Shown one piece after another: positions 25,905-34,536 of a stretch of 64,000 nucleotides of DNA (within the stretch, counting starts at the first letter, position 1; each line of letters starts with the position of its first letter). Source of the stretch: Streptomyces sp. I05A-00742 (GTDB lineage: Bacteria; Actinomycetota; Actinomycetes; Streptomycetales; Streptomycetaceae); NCBI RefSeq assembly GCF_013055795.1, contig NZ_JABETO010000003.1, forward strand, positions 21,137 through 85,136, in the 5' to 3' direction. The notes below the pieces were generated by a model, which was not told the origin of the DNA, did no database searches, and was given only the letters and a program-made list of their open reading frames with translations. The position numbers and the translations under genes were made by a program.

Positions 25905-26408
25905 ATGCCTTCCTCGGGCGGTCTGTCTCGGTCCCGGAGCGCCGAAGCGTTGTGCTTGCCCGCTCAGCCTGCTCTGCGGCGGTCGACGGACACGGCCGGA
26001 CACTTTCCGGAGCATCGTGTGGCACCGCCGCCGCCGGATTTCCTGCTCCCCCACGGGCCGTGGGGGCTGCTGGAAGCCGCGCACCGGTGGAACGGGTTCA
26101 GCCGCGAGGCGTGGCACCGCATGCTCCGGGGGCTACGGGTCGGCCCGGCATCGGCGTATCTCAGCCGGCGGGCGCTCGCGATGGACTTCGCCCGCTGGTC
26201 GGCCTCCTGTCTGGCCCATGGACTGACGGCAGGCGGCTTCCGGAAGGAAGCGGCCACCGTGTTCCAAGCCATCGGCGACTACGCCACCCCGGCCCCGTGG
26301 CAGTACATCACGCACCACCCGGAGCGGTGGCGGGAGGAGTTCGAGGCGACCCGCAGTGCCTGCCTGCGGCGGCTCAACTCGCCGCCGGACGCGGGAAGAC
26401 GGCCGTGA
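25905..26408 (+). CDS. Hypothetical protein upstream of an APC permease
   Basis: A 167-residue protein, not recognised. After a Ser/Arg-rich N-terminus the conserved-looking core is FLLPHGPWGLLEAAHRWNGF, a helical YLSRRALAMDFARWSASCLA and the tryptophan-rich WQYITHHPERWREEF. No membrane segment. The ATG at 25905 follows TTGGAG. It ends 106 bp before the permease gene, in the same direction, and could be co-transcribed with it. Confidence 0.65.
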   Translation: MPSSGGLSRSRSAEALCLPAQPALRRSTDTAGHFPEHRVAPPPPDFLLPHGPWGLLEAAHRWNGFSREAWHRMLRGLRVGPASAYLSRRALAMDFARWSASCLAHGLTAGGFRKEAATVFQAIGDYATPAPWQYITHHPERWREEFEATRSACLRRLNSPPDAGRRP

Positions 26409-26514
26409 GCGCCTGCTGGCTCCGCGGGCGGGCTCCGCCCGTGCCGCGCCGACGGCCCGGCAGCCGGCCCGGCCCCCTCCCTCCCTTCTGCTCTTCTCTG
26501 TGCGGAGAATCTCG

Positions 26515-28044
26515 ATGTGTGCATCAGCCAACGCACCATGGCCGCAGTCCGAGCCGCCGGACGACGACGAACGGATACTCAAGGAGCTCGGCTACACCCA
26601 GCAACTGCACCGGCGCATGGGCGCCTTCGGGAACTTCTCCGCTTCCCTGTCGGTCATCTCCATCATGTCCGGGACGCTGCTGCTCTTCGGCTTCGGTCTG
26701 AACAGCGGTGGTCCCGCGGTGGTGATGTGGGGGTGGCTCGCCGTGGGGCCGCTGGTGCTGTGCCTGGCCGCGGCGCTGGCCGAGATCACCTCCCGCTATC
26801 CCACCAGCGGCGGCCTGTACTACATGGCCCGCCAGCTCGGCGGTGAGCGGTGGAGCTGGTACACCGGCTGGCTCAACCTTCTGGGGCTGCTCGGCGGGAT
26901 CGCGGCCCAGGACTACGGCATCGCGACCTTCACCGCCGCCTGGGCGAACCTGCAGTTCGGCTTCGAGCCGACGCCGAATTCCCTGCTGGTGATGTACGCG
27001 GTCATCCTCGCGCTGCACGCGGTCATGAATCTCTTCGGCACCCGGCTGATGAACGTCCTCACCTCCCTGAGCGCTTGGTGGCACCTGGCCGGGGCCGTCG
27101 TCATCATCGGCGCCCTGACGCTCGTCCCCTCCCACCACCGGTCGGCCGGCTTCGTGTTCTCCGAGTTCACCAACAACACCGGCTGGTCGAGCCCTGTGTA
27201 CGTGATCCTGCTGGGCATGCTGCTGCCGTGCTTCGCCCTGGCCGGCTACGACACCTCGGCCCACCTGAGCGAGGAGACCAGCGGCGCTTCCGTGGCCGCG
27301 GCGCGCGGGATCGTCCGCTCGGTGGCCGTGTCCTGGATCGCCGGCGGAATCCTGCTGGCCGCCCTGCTGTTCGCCATCCAGGACTACACCGGGACGCTGG
27401 GCAGCGAGACCGGGGTGCCGGTGGCGCAGATCTTCCTGGACTCCCTGGGCGTGGCGACGGCGAAGGCGCTGATGCTGGTGATCATCGTCGCGCAGTTCCT
27501 GTGCGGCTACACCGTCACCGCCTCCGCCAGCCGCATGATCTACGCCTTCGCCCGGGACGGCGCCCTGCCCGGCGCTGCCCGCTGGCAGAAGGTCAGCCGC
27601 CGTACGGCCGTCCCGGCCAACGCCGTCCGGCTGGCGGTGGTCATCGCCTTTGTGCTCGCCCTGCCGTCCCTGTATTCCGCCACGGCGTTCTCGGCGGTGA
27701 CCGCGATCTCCGTCGTGGGTTTCACCCCGGCCTACGCCATCCCGGTGCTGCTGCGCCTGCGCCACCCGGACCGGTTCACCCCCGGGCCCTGGCACCTGGG
27801 CCGCTGGAGCCGGCCGATCGGCTGGGTGGCCGTGCTCTGGGCGGCGGGAGTGACCGTGCTGTTCCTGCTGCCGCAGTCCAGCCCGGTCACCTCCACGACC
27901 TTCAACTACACGCCCGTCGCCCTGCTGGTGGTCCTCGTCATGGCCGCCCTGTGGTGGCGCTTCGGACGGAGTTCCTACGGTGTGCCCCGTTCCGGCACGG
28001 CGAACGCCCACGACCAGATCGAAGAGGCCGAAAACATCATCTGA
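26515..28044 (+). CDS. APC superfamily amino-acid/amine permease (copy 1)
   Basis: A 509-residue permease with about 12 hydrophobic segments. The first segments ISIMSGTLLLFGFGLNSGGP and AEITSRYPTSGGLYYMARQLG are typical of the amino acid/choline transporter (ACT/GABA permease-like) branch of the APC superfamily, and FALAGYDTSAHLSEET is the matching TM6 region. Likely imports an amino acid, GABA or polyamine. The ATG at 26515 follows GGAGA. A GNAT gene lies 89 bp downstream, the same arrangement as the second permease at 38486. Confidence 0.92.
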   Translation: MCASANAPWPQSEPPDDDERILKELGYTQQLHRRMGAFGNFSASLSVISIMSGTLLLFGFGLNSGGPAVVMWGWLAVGPLVLCLAAALAEITSRYPTSGGLYYMARQLGGERWSWYTGWLNLLGLLGGIAAQDYGIATFTAAWANLQFGFEPTPNSLLVMYAVILALHAVMNLFGTRLMNVLTSLSAWWHLAGAVVIIGALTLVPSHHRSAGFVFSEFTNNTGWSSPVYVILLGMLLPCFALAGYDTSAHLSEETSGASVAAARGIVRSVAVSWIAGGILLAALLFAIQDYTGTLGSETGVPVAQIFLDSLGVATAKALMLVIIVAQFLCGYTVTASASRMIYAFARDGALPGAARWQKVSRRTAVPANAVRLAVVIAFVLALPSLYSATAFSAVTAISVVGFTPAYAIPVLLRLRHPDRFTPGPWHLGRWSRPIGWVAVLWAAGVTVLFLLPQSSPVTSTTFNYTPVALLVVLVMAALWWRFGRSSYGVPRSGTANAHDQIEEAENII

Positions 28045-28133
28045 CGGGACCGGAACCGCATGCCGCAAGTAGAGTCCCCACTGGCACAGAGGCACCGCAG
28101 GCATCCACCACCCGTCATGGAGACAGAGACACC

Positions 28134-28934
28134 GTGACCGTTCCCGCGGAATCCATCGAATCGGTACAGCAACTCACCACAGGCTGGCGGACCATGGTGC
28201 TCGACCGCGACCCGGACGCGGACGTACGCGACCTGCCGGGCATCGCCGTCCGCTGGGCCGACAGCAGGTTCGGGTTCTGGAACTGCATCACCTTGACCGA
28301 GGCGGACGCGGGAGCAGAGCTCCTCAGGCAGCGTCTGAACCAGGCCGTGGACATCATGCGGACCAAGAGGCACCCGGGCCTCCTGTGGCTATTCGAGGAC
28401 CTTCTCGACGACGAGGCCCGCTCCGCGCTGGAGACGACGGCCGAGCAGGCCGGCCTCCAGTACGCCTTCCCCGGAACGGGCATGGCCGGCGACCTGCTCC
28501 CCATCCCCGAGCCGGTCCACCCCGACCTGACGTTCGCCCGCGTCGGCACCGACGAGCAGCTGCGGGCCTACGCCGACCTCCAGTCACGCGCCTACGGGTT
28601 CCCCTTGGAGGAGGGCCGCGAGGGCCTGGTGGGATCGGCGCTCTGGAAGAACGGGCTCCACGCCTACCTGGCCCTGCGCCGGGACGAACCGGTGGCGTGC
28701 GCCGCCGCGATCGAAGCGCGAGGCCGGCTGTTCATCACCTTCGTCGCCACGGACCCGCGGTGGCAGCGCAAGGGCTACGGCGAGGCGGTCACGCGCAAGG
28801 CGCTGTACGAAGGTGCGCGGGCCACCGGGCTGACCCGCGCCACGCTGCACGCCACCGCGGCAGGAGCCCCCGTGTACCCGCGCATCGGGTTCAAGCCGAA
28901 CACGCGAATCCACTTCTACGGCCTGAAAGGCTGA
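28134..28934 (+). CDS. GNAT N-acetyltransferase paired with permease copy 1
   Basis: A 266-residue protein. The C-terminal GNAT domain reads LFITFVATDPRWQRKGYGEAV (motif A loop QRKGYG), followed by TLHATAAGAPVYPRIGF (motif B). The N-terminal half resembles an accessory domain with an FGFWNCITL strand. The GTG at 28134 was chosen by its upstream GGAG. Its consistent pairing with an APC permease suggests it acetylates the imported substrate. Confidence 0.82.
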   Translation: MTVPAESIESVQQLTTGWRTMVLDRDPDADVRDLPGIAVRWADSRFGFWNCITLTEADAGAELLRQRLNQAVDIMRTKRHPGLLWLFEDLLDDEARSALETTAEQAGLQYAFPGTGMAGDLLPIPEPVHPDLTFARVGTDEQLRAYADLQSRAYGFPLEEGREGLVGSALWKNGLHAYLALRRDEPVACAAAIEARGRLFITFVATDPRWQRKGYGEAVTRKALYEGARATGLTRATLHATAAGAPVYPRIGFKPNTRIHFYGLKG

Positions 28935-28942
28935 TCCGGTGA

Positions 28943-28985
28943 GGCAGCTCTCGTCGGACCGGACAGGCGACTGACGAGAGCTGCC
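28943..28985. terminator. Bidirectional terminator hairpin
   Basis: A perfect 13-bp inverted repeat ggcagctctcgtc / gacgagagctgcc with a 17-base loop, between convergent genes ending at 28934 and 29001. Confidence 0.85.
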
Positions 28986-29000
28986 ACCGCCGGGCCACAG

Positions 29001-30086
29001 CTAACCCCGCGCCATCTCCTCCTCGACGAGCTGGACGAACGCGTCCACGTTCTCCTCCGTGGTGTCGAAGGAGCACATCCAGCGGACGTCGCCCGCCGCC
29101 TCGTCCCAGAAGTAGAAGCGGTACTGCTTCTGCAGCCGCTCGCTCACCTCGCGCGGCAGCCGCGCGAAGACCGCGTTGGACTGGACGGGGTGCAGGACCT
29201 CGACGCCGTCCACGCCCCGCACGCCCTCGGCCAGGCGGGCGGCCATCGCGTTGGCGTGGGAGGCGCTGCGCAGCCAGAGGTCGCCCGTCAGCAGGGCCTC
29301 GAACTGGACGGAGACGAAACGCATCTTGGAGGCGAGCTGCATCGACAGCTTGCGGAGGTGCTTCATCGCCTTGACCGCGCCGGGGTTCAGCACGACGACG
29401 CACTCGCCGAACAGCAGACCGTTCTTGGTGCCGCCGAAGGAGAGCAGGTCGACCCCGGCGTCGGTGGTGAAGGCCCGCAGCGGGACGCCGAGGGTGGCCG
29501 CCGCGTTGGCGATGCGCGAGCCGTCGAGGTGGACCTTCATGCCCCGCTCGTGGGCGTGGTCGCAGATCTCCCGGATCTCCTCCGGGGTGTAGCAGGTGCC
29601 CAGTTCGGTGGTCTGGGCGAGGGAGACGACCTGCGGCTGGGCACGGTGCTCGTCGTCCCAGCCCCATGCCTCGCGGTCGATGAGCTCGGGGGTGAGCTTG
29701 CCGTGCGGGGTGGGCACGGTCAGCAGCTTGAGCCCGCCGACGCGCTCGGGCGCGCCGCACTCGTCGACGTTGATGTGGGCCGAGTCGGCGCAGATCACCG
29801 CGCCCCACCGTTCGGTGACCGCCTGGAGGGCGACGACGTTGGCGCCCGTGCCGTTGAAGACGGGGAACGCCTCGGCGGTGGGCCCGAAGTGGGACCGGAA
29901 CACATCCTGGAGGTGCGCGGTGTACTCGTCCTCCCCGTACGCGATCTGGTGACCCCCGTTGGCGAGGGCGAGGGCCGCCAGGACCTCGGGGTGCGCGCCG
30001 GCGTAGTTGTCGCTGGCGAAGCCGCGGGCGTGCGGGTCGTGCCGGCGTATCGCGTCGGTCTCGGTCACGTGTGGGGAGTCAGCCAC
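29001..30086 (-). CDS. Threonine-aldolase-like PLP enzyme (beta-eliminating lyase family)
   Basis: A 361-residue fold-type I PLP enzyme of the low-specificity L-threonine aldolase group. Motifs: FASDNYAGAHPEVLAAL, FNGTGANVVALQAV, MKVHLDGSRIANAA with the PLP aspartate, and LLSFGGTKNGLLFGE carrying the Schiff-base lysine. Threonine aldolases cleave beta-hydroxy amino acids to glycine and an aldehyde. It is the last gene of an operon with an SDR and a DUF6421 protein and overlaps the SDR by 22 bp, so the true substrate may be specific to that set. GTG start at 30086; an internal GTG at 30068 is possible. Confidence 0.88.
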   Translation of the reverse strand: MADSPHVTETDAIRRHDPHARGFASDNYAGAHPEVLAALALANGGHQIAYGEDEYTAHLQDVFRSHFGPTAEAFPVFNGTGANVVALQAVTERWGAVICADSAHINVDECGAPERVGGLKLLTVPTPHGKLTPELIDREAWGWDDEHRAQPQVVSLAQTTELGTCYTPEEIREICDHAHERGMKVHLDGSRIANAAATLGVPLRAFTTDAGVDLLSFGGTKNGLLFGECVVVLNPGAVKAMKHLRKLSMQLASKMRFVSVQFEALLTGDLWLRSASHANAMAARLAEGVRGVDGVEVLHPVQSNAVFARLPREVSERLQKQYRFYFWDEAAGDVRWMCSFDTTEENVDAFVQLVEEEMARG

Positions 30087-30838
30087 AGACGGGTTCCGTT
30101 CACTTCCTGGGCGGGCTTTCCCCAGACGCCGACGATGGCCTCGGCCAGGTCCTTGACGTCGGTGAAGCCCGCGAACTTCGCGTTCGGGCGCTCGGCGCGC
30201 ATGGCGTCGTGCACCAGTGCCTTGATGATCACTACGGTGGCGGCGGCCGCCGGGGCGCCGCCCGCCGCGGGGTCGCCGCCGGCCTTGCGGAACGCGTCCC
30301 CGAGGGCGAGCGTCCAGGCCTCGGCCGCCGCCTTGGCCGCGGCGTACGCGGCGTTGCCCGCGGTGGGCTTGCTGGCGCCGGCCGCGCTGATGAGCACGTA
30401 CCGGCCGTTCCCGCCGCGTGTGAGCGGGCCCTCGAAGGCCAGCGAGGTGTGCTGCACGGTCCTGACGAGCAGCTTCTCCAGCAGCTCCCAGTCGGCGAGG
30501 TCGGTCTCGGCGAAGGTGGCCGAGCCGCGCCAGCCGCCCACCAGGTGGACCAGGCCGTCGATGCGCCCGAATTCCTTCTCGGTGCGGTCGGCCCAGGCCC
30601 GGGTGGCCTCCAGGTCGAGCAGGTCCACGGTGTCGCCGATGACGGTGGCGCCGCCGTGGGCGTAGCGGGCCGCGTCCACCGCCTCGGCGAGGCGTGCGGC
30701 GTCCGCGTCGGCGGCGACGACCGTCGCCCCCGCCTCGGCCAGCCGCAGCAGTGCCGCCCGGCCCGCCGGGCCGGCGGCTCCCGCCACCGCCACGACGGCA
30801 CCGTCCAGCCGGCCGTTGCCATTGGTCGGAGTGCTCAT
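30065..30838 (-). CDS. SDR family oxidoreductase
   Basis: A 257-residue short-chain dehydrogenase. The cofactor site reads VVAVAGAAGPAGRAALLRLAE, with VVAADADAARL after strand 2, suggesting NAD over NADP preference. Catalytic residues are the serine in VLISAAGAS and YAAAK in NAAYAAAKAAAE. The ATG at 30838 follows GGAGG at ideal spacing; a GTG at 30868 overlaps the upstream stop and would add ten residues. Middle gene of the DUF6421 / SDR / threonine-aldolase operon. Confidence 0.85.
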   Translation of the reverse strand: MSTPTNGNGRLDGAVVAVAGAAGPAGRAALLRLAEAGATVVAADADAARLAEAVDAARYAHGGATVIGDTVDLLDLEATRAWADRTEKEFGRIDGLVHLVGGWRGSATFAETDLADWELLEKLLVRTVQHTSLAFEGPLTRGGNGRYVLISAAGASKPTAGNAAYAAAKAAAEAWTLALGDAFRKAGGDPAAGGAPAAAATVVIIKALVHDAMRAERPNAKFAGFTDVKDLAEAIVGVWGKPAQEVNGTRLWLTPHT

Positions 30839-30864
30839 GGTCGTCGCCTCCTCGTTCCCCTCGC

Positions 30865-32271
30865 TCACGCGGCCACCTTCTCCAGGCTGTCGGCCGTGAT
30901 GCCCTTGGTCGAGGCGATCACGGTCCGCAGCTTCTTGGCAAGGGCCTCATAGAACATGCTGAGCGGGAACTCGTCCGGAAGCACGTCGTCCACGAGCTTG
31001 CGCGGCGGCAGGCTCAGGTCGAGGGCGTCGGGGCCCTTGGCCCACCGGGATCCGGGGTGGGGAGCCAGGTACGCCGAGACGAGCTCGTAGGCGGCGAACC
31101 AGTGGACGAGCTTGGGGCGGTCGATGCCGTCGCGGTACAGCTTCTCGATCTCGCCGCACAGCTGGTTGGTGATCTGCGGGGCGCGGTCCCAGTCGATGTG
31201 CAGGGTGTTGTCCGTCCAGCGTACGACGTCGTGCCGGTGCAGGTAGGCGAAGAGCAGCTGCCCGCCGAGGCCGTCGTAGTTGCGCACGCGCTCGCCCGTG
31301 ACCGGGAAGCGGAACATGCGGTCGAAGAGCACGGCGTACTGCACGTCACGGCCCTGCGTGTAGCCGTCGGCCTCCAGTTTCACGGCCTCCTTGAAGGCGG
31401 TGAGGTCGCAGCGCAGCTCCTCCAGGCCGTACATCCAGAACGGCTGCCGCTGCTTGATCATGAAGGGGTCGAACGGCAGGTCGCCGTGGCTGTGCGTCCG
31501 GTCGTGGATCATGTCCCAGAGGACGAACGCCTGCTGGCAGCGGTGCTGGTCGTCCAGCATGGCGGCGATGTCGGCGGGGAGCTCCAGGCCGAGGAGGTCC
31601 ACGGCCGCCTCGGTGACGCGGCGGAAGCGGGCGGCCTCGCGGTCGCAGAAGATGCCGCCCCAGGTGAAGCGCTCGGGGGCCTCGCGGACGGCGATGGTCT
31701 CCGGGAAGAGGACGGCCGAGTTGGTGTCGTAGCCCGCGGTGAAGTCCTCGAAGGTGATGCCGAGGAAGAGCGGGTTGTCGTAGCGGGTGCGCTCCAGCTC
31801 GGAGAGCCATTCGGGCCAGACCAGGCGCAGCACGACCGCTTCGAGGTTGCGGTCCGGGTTGCCGTTCTGCGTGTACATGGGGAAGACGACCAGGTGCTGA
31901 CGGCCGTCGGCGCGGCGCTCCGCGGGGCGGAAGGCCAGCAGCGAGTCCAGGAAGTCCGGCACGCCGAATCCGGAGTCTGCCCATTTGCGCAGGTCGGAGA
32001 CGAGGGCGGCGTGGTAGTCGGCGTCGTGCGGGAGGAGCGGCGCGAGCTGCTCCACGGCGGCGGCGACCCGCTCCGTCTCGGCCCGTACGGTCTCCCCCGG
32101 CGGCGCGCCGTCGGCGCCGAGGTCGATCGAGCCGTCCGCGGACTGCCACGGACGGATGGTCTCGACGGCGTCCTTGAGCTGCTTCCAGGCGGGATGCCCG
32201 GTGACGCTCTCCGCGGACGCCGCGGACGTTCCGTCGACGGCTATCGGCCCGGACGCAAGAATTTCCGTCAT
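30865..32271 (-). CDS. DUF6421 family protein
   Basis: A 468-residue soluble protein matching the Streptomyces family named DUF6421. It has no domain of known function that I recognise. A striking conserved-looking block is LWDMIHDRTHSHGDLPFDPF, whose histidines and aspartates look like a metal or haem site, followed by IKQRQPFWMYGLEELRCDL. Other features are HLVVFPMYTQNGNPDRNL and the WDRAP region. It is the first gene of an operon with an SDR and an aldolase-like enzyme, so an enzymatic role in the same small pathway is the simplest reading. ATG at 32271 follows GAAGGGG. Confidence 0.8.
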   Translation of the reverse strand: MTEILASGPIAVDGTSAASAESVTGHPAWKQLKDAVETIRPWQSADGSIDLGADGAPPGETVRAETERVAAAVEQLAPLLPHDADYHAALVSDLRKWADSGFGVPDFLDSLLAFRPAERRADGRQHLVVFPMYTQNGNPDRNLEAVVLRLVWPEWLSELERTRYDNPLFLGITFEDFTAGYDTNSAVLFPETIAVREAPERFTWGGIFCDREAARFRRVTEAAVDLLGLELPADIAAMLDDQHRCQQAFVLWDMIHDRTHSHGDLPFDPFMIKQRQPFWMYGLEELRCDLTAFKEAVKLEADGYTQGRDVQYAVLFDRMFRFPVTGERVRNYDGLGGQLLFAYLHRHDVVRWTDNTLHIDWDRAPQITNQLCGEIEKLYRDGIDRPKLVHWFAAYELVSAYLAPHPGSRWAKGPDALDLSLPPRKLVDDVLPDEFPLSMFYEALAKKLRTVIASTKGITADSLEKVAA

Positions 32272-32483
32272 GACTGCCCCTTCTCGGGAGAACCTGGCGT
32301 TAAGACACCGTATCCATGCGCCGTTCTCCTCCTCAAGGGGTGCTGCTGCAAATTATCCTGCGGGGTCCGGGAGCGGGCCGCTGTTTTTCCTGTCGGACGC
32401 TGCCGAATGCGAGCGGTTGCCGGATGGTGAACCTCCGCCTCCGTTCGTTGCGGGGGCGCTGCCGTCGCCCCCGCCGCGGAGAC

Positions 32484-33041
32484 CTACGGGAGGTCCTTCA
32501 CCAGCAGCTCGAACTCCAGGTCGTCCCGACGCGGTATGCCGAACCGCTCGTCGCCGTACGGGAACGGGCTCATCCGTCCGGTCCGCCGGTAGCCGCGCCG
32601 CTCGTACCAGGCGATCAGCTCGTCCCGCTGCCGGATGACCGTCATATGCATCCGCTGTACGCCCCACTCGGCCCGCGCCACCCGCTCGGCCTCGGCGAGC
32701 ACCACCTTGCCGAGCCCCGCGCCCTGCGTCGCGGGCCGCACGGCGAACATGCCGAAGTACGCGTGGTCGCCGCGGTGTTCGATGTGGCAGCAGGCCACGG
32801 GGCCGTCGGTGTCCTCCAGCAGCAGCACCCGGCTGCCCTCGGCGGCCACCACGGCACCCACACCCTCCTCGTCCGTGCGCCGGCCGTCCAGGAGGTCCGC
32901 CTCGGTGGTCCACCCGACGCGGCTGGCGTCCCCCCGGTAGGCCGATTCGATCAGCGGGACGAGCGCGGGGACGTCGGCGGCGGTCGCGGTGCGGATCACC
33001 GGTCGGTCCTGGGCGGGGTGTGCGGTCTCCGTGGCTTCCAT
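32484..33041 (-). CDS. GNAT family N-acetyltransferase
   Basis: A 185-residue single-domain GNAT. VIRTATAADVPALVPLIESAY is the N-terminal strand-helix, YFGMFAVRPATQGAGLGKVV carries the acetyl-CoA loop (QGAGLG), and MTVIRQRDELIAWYERRGY is motif B. It is close to the phosphinothricin/ribosomal-type acetyltransferases. ATG at 33041 follows AAGGAA. Divergent from the VOC gene. Confidence 0.85.
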   Translation of the reverse strand: MEATETAHPAQDRPVIRTATAADVPALVPLIESAYRGDASRVGWTTEADLLDGRRTDEEGVGAVVAAEGSRVLLLEDTDGPVACCHIEHRGDHAYFGMFAVRPATQGAGLGKVVLAEAERVARAEWGVQRMHMTVIRQRDELIAWYERRGYRRTGRMSPFPYGDERFGIPRRDDLEFELLVKDLP

Positions 33042-33210
33042 GGCGTTCCGGGGTTCCTTTCCTCGGGGTCGTGCGGGGGCGTGCGGGTCCTGCGGGGGGC
33101 TGGTGGGCCCTGCCGGCCGGCGGAATGCGGTGGGGGCACGGCGCGATCCGGCGGGCCGCGGGCGGCCGCTCCCGAGACTAACCGCAGGCGGATGCGTACA
33201 GTCGGACGGC

Positions 33211-33603
33211 ATGGTGCACGTACTGAGCAGCAGGGTGTTGCTGAGGCCGACCGATCCGGACCGCTCCCGGGAGTTCTACGGCGGGGCCCTGGGCCTCGCC
33301 GTCCACCGGGAGTTCGGCACCGGGCCCGAGCGCGGCACCGTCTACTTCCTGGGCGGCGGGTTCCTGGAGCTCTCCGGCCGCTCGGCCGCGCCGCCCGCCC
33401 CCGGGCTCTCCCTGTGGCTGCAGGTGGCCGACGCCGCCGCCGCGCACGAGGAGCTGCTGACGCGCGGTGTGGAGATCCTCCAGCCGCCGGAGCGGATGCC
33501 CTGGGGACTGGTGGAGATGTGGATCGCCGATCCCGACGGGGTCCGGATCGTCGTGGTGGAGGTGCCGGAAGGGCATCCGCTGCGCTACCGCCCCGGTATC
33601 TGA
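33211..33603 (+). CDS. VOC superfamily protein (glyoxalase-like)
   Basis: A 130-residue single VOC unit. RPTDPDRSREFYGGALGL is the start of the first beta-alpha-beta-beta-beta module, FLELSGRS its end, and WIADPDGVRIVVVEVPE the end of the second. Metal-ligand positions are partly kept (E in FLELS, E in VEV), so it may be an enzyme or a drug-binding protein. ATG at 33211. No operon partner. Confidence 0.85.
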   Translation: MVHVLSSRVLLRPTDPDRSREFYGGALGLAVHREFGTGPERGTVYFLGGGFLELSGRSAAPPAPGLSLWLQVADAAAAHEELLTRGVEILQPPERMPWGLVEMWIADPDGVRIVVVEVPEGHPLRYRPGI

Positions 33604-33759
33604 GGGCCCCGGGATCCGAGGGCGGTCATCCGGCGTTCCCGCCGTGCAGGGCGCACATCCGCGCCATCGCACTCTCTCCGTGCGCCCGTGCGCTCCCGTA
33701 CGACCCTCCCGACGCGGGCATCCTGCCCAGGGGGGCGTAGGCCGGGAGGTGTGAGAGAG

Positions 33760-34395
33760 GTGCACGGACCGCCACTGGTCGGGTGGCTGCTGGTGGCGGT
33801 GGGTACCGCGACGGGGGTGTACTGCCTGCACCGGGCCCGGTCCGGCGGGGCGGGAGAGCGCGGGGCGGCCCGGGGCGACGCGCTGATGGGGCTCGGTATG
33901 GCCGCCATGGCGGTGCCGGTGGCGACGCCGGCGGTGGCCCGGCCGTGGGGAGCGGTGCTGTTCGCCGCGGTGTTCGGTGCCGCGGGGCTGCACGCGCTGG
34001 TCCTGGCCCGGCGCCGCGCCGACTCCCACCATCTGCACCACGCGGTGGGAGCGTTCGCGATGGTCTACATGGCGCTCGCCATGACCGGCACATCCGCCAC
34101 CGGCCACGGCGGCGGGCACCGGCCGGCCGGGACGCCGCTGCTGACGGGGCTGTTGCTGGTCTACTTCGCGGTGTACGTGGTACGGACGCTCGCGGCGATC
34201 GTGCCGGTGCCGGCCGCGCTGCCCGGAGAGCCGGCCTGGCGGAGCCGCGCCGCCACCGGTGCCGCCAGTGCCACCGGGGCTTCCGGTGCCTCCGGGACGG
34301 GCGGGCCGTCGCCGGTGCGCGGCCGGGCGGAGCTCACCGGCGCGTGCCGGGTTTCCATGGGGATAGGGATGCTGGCGATGCTGCTGACCATGTGA
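33760..34395 (+). CDS. DUF5134-type integral membrane protein
   Basis: A 211-residue membrane protein with five to six hydrophobic segments (VGWLLVAVGTATGVYCL; LMGLGMAAMAVPV; GAVLFAAVFGAAGLHALVL; HHAVGAFAMVYMALAM; LLTGLLLVYFAVYVV; MGIGMLAMLLTM). The histidine-rich DSHHLHHAVGAF and HGGGH loops between segments could bind metal, as in DUF5134 proteins often found near copper or BlaR-type genes. The GTG at 33760 was chosen because GGGAGG is ten bases upstream; a GTG nine bases earlier is too close to it. It precedes an M56 peptidase gene. Confidence 0.75.
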   Translation: MHGPPLVGWLLVAVGTATGVYCLHRARSGGAGERGAARGDALMGLGMAAMAVPVATPAVARPWGAVLFAAVFGAAGLHALVLARRRADSHHLHHAVGAFAMVYMALAMTGTSATGHGGGHRPAGTPLLTGLLLVYFAVYVVRTLAAIVPVPAALPGEPAWRSRAATGAASATGASGASGTGGPSPVRGRAELTGACRVSMGIGMLAMLLTM

Positions 34396-34536
34396 GGGGC
34401 GGGTGGGGCGCCGGGAGCGGGCCCGTATTCAAGGGGCGTGGGCCGGACCACTGCACGCCGGGCCGCGGTGCCACTACTGTCTGACCCAGCACAGGATCCC
34501 ACGCTGCCGTGGACGACTCCGAGGGAAGGCACACCC

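Noticed and set aside
34396..34536. BlaI-type operator (TACA-TGTA) before the M56 gene
   Set aside because: Only weak half-sites were visible; no BlaI gene is adjacent.
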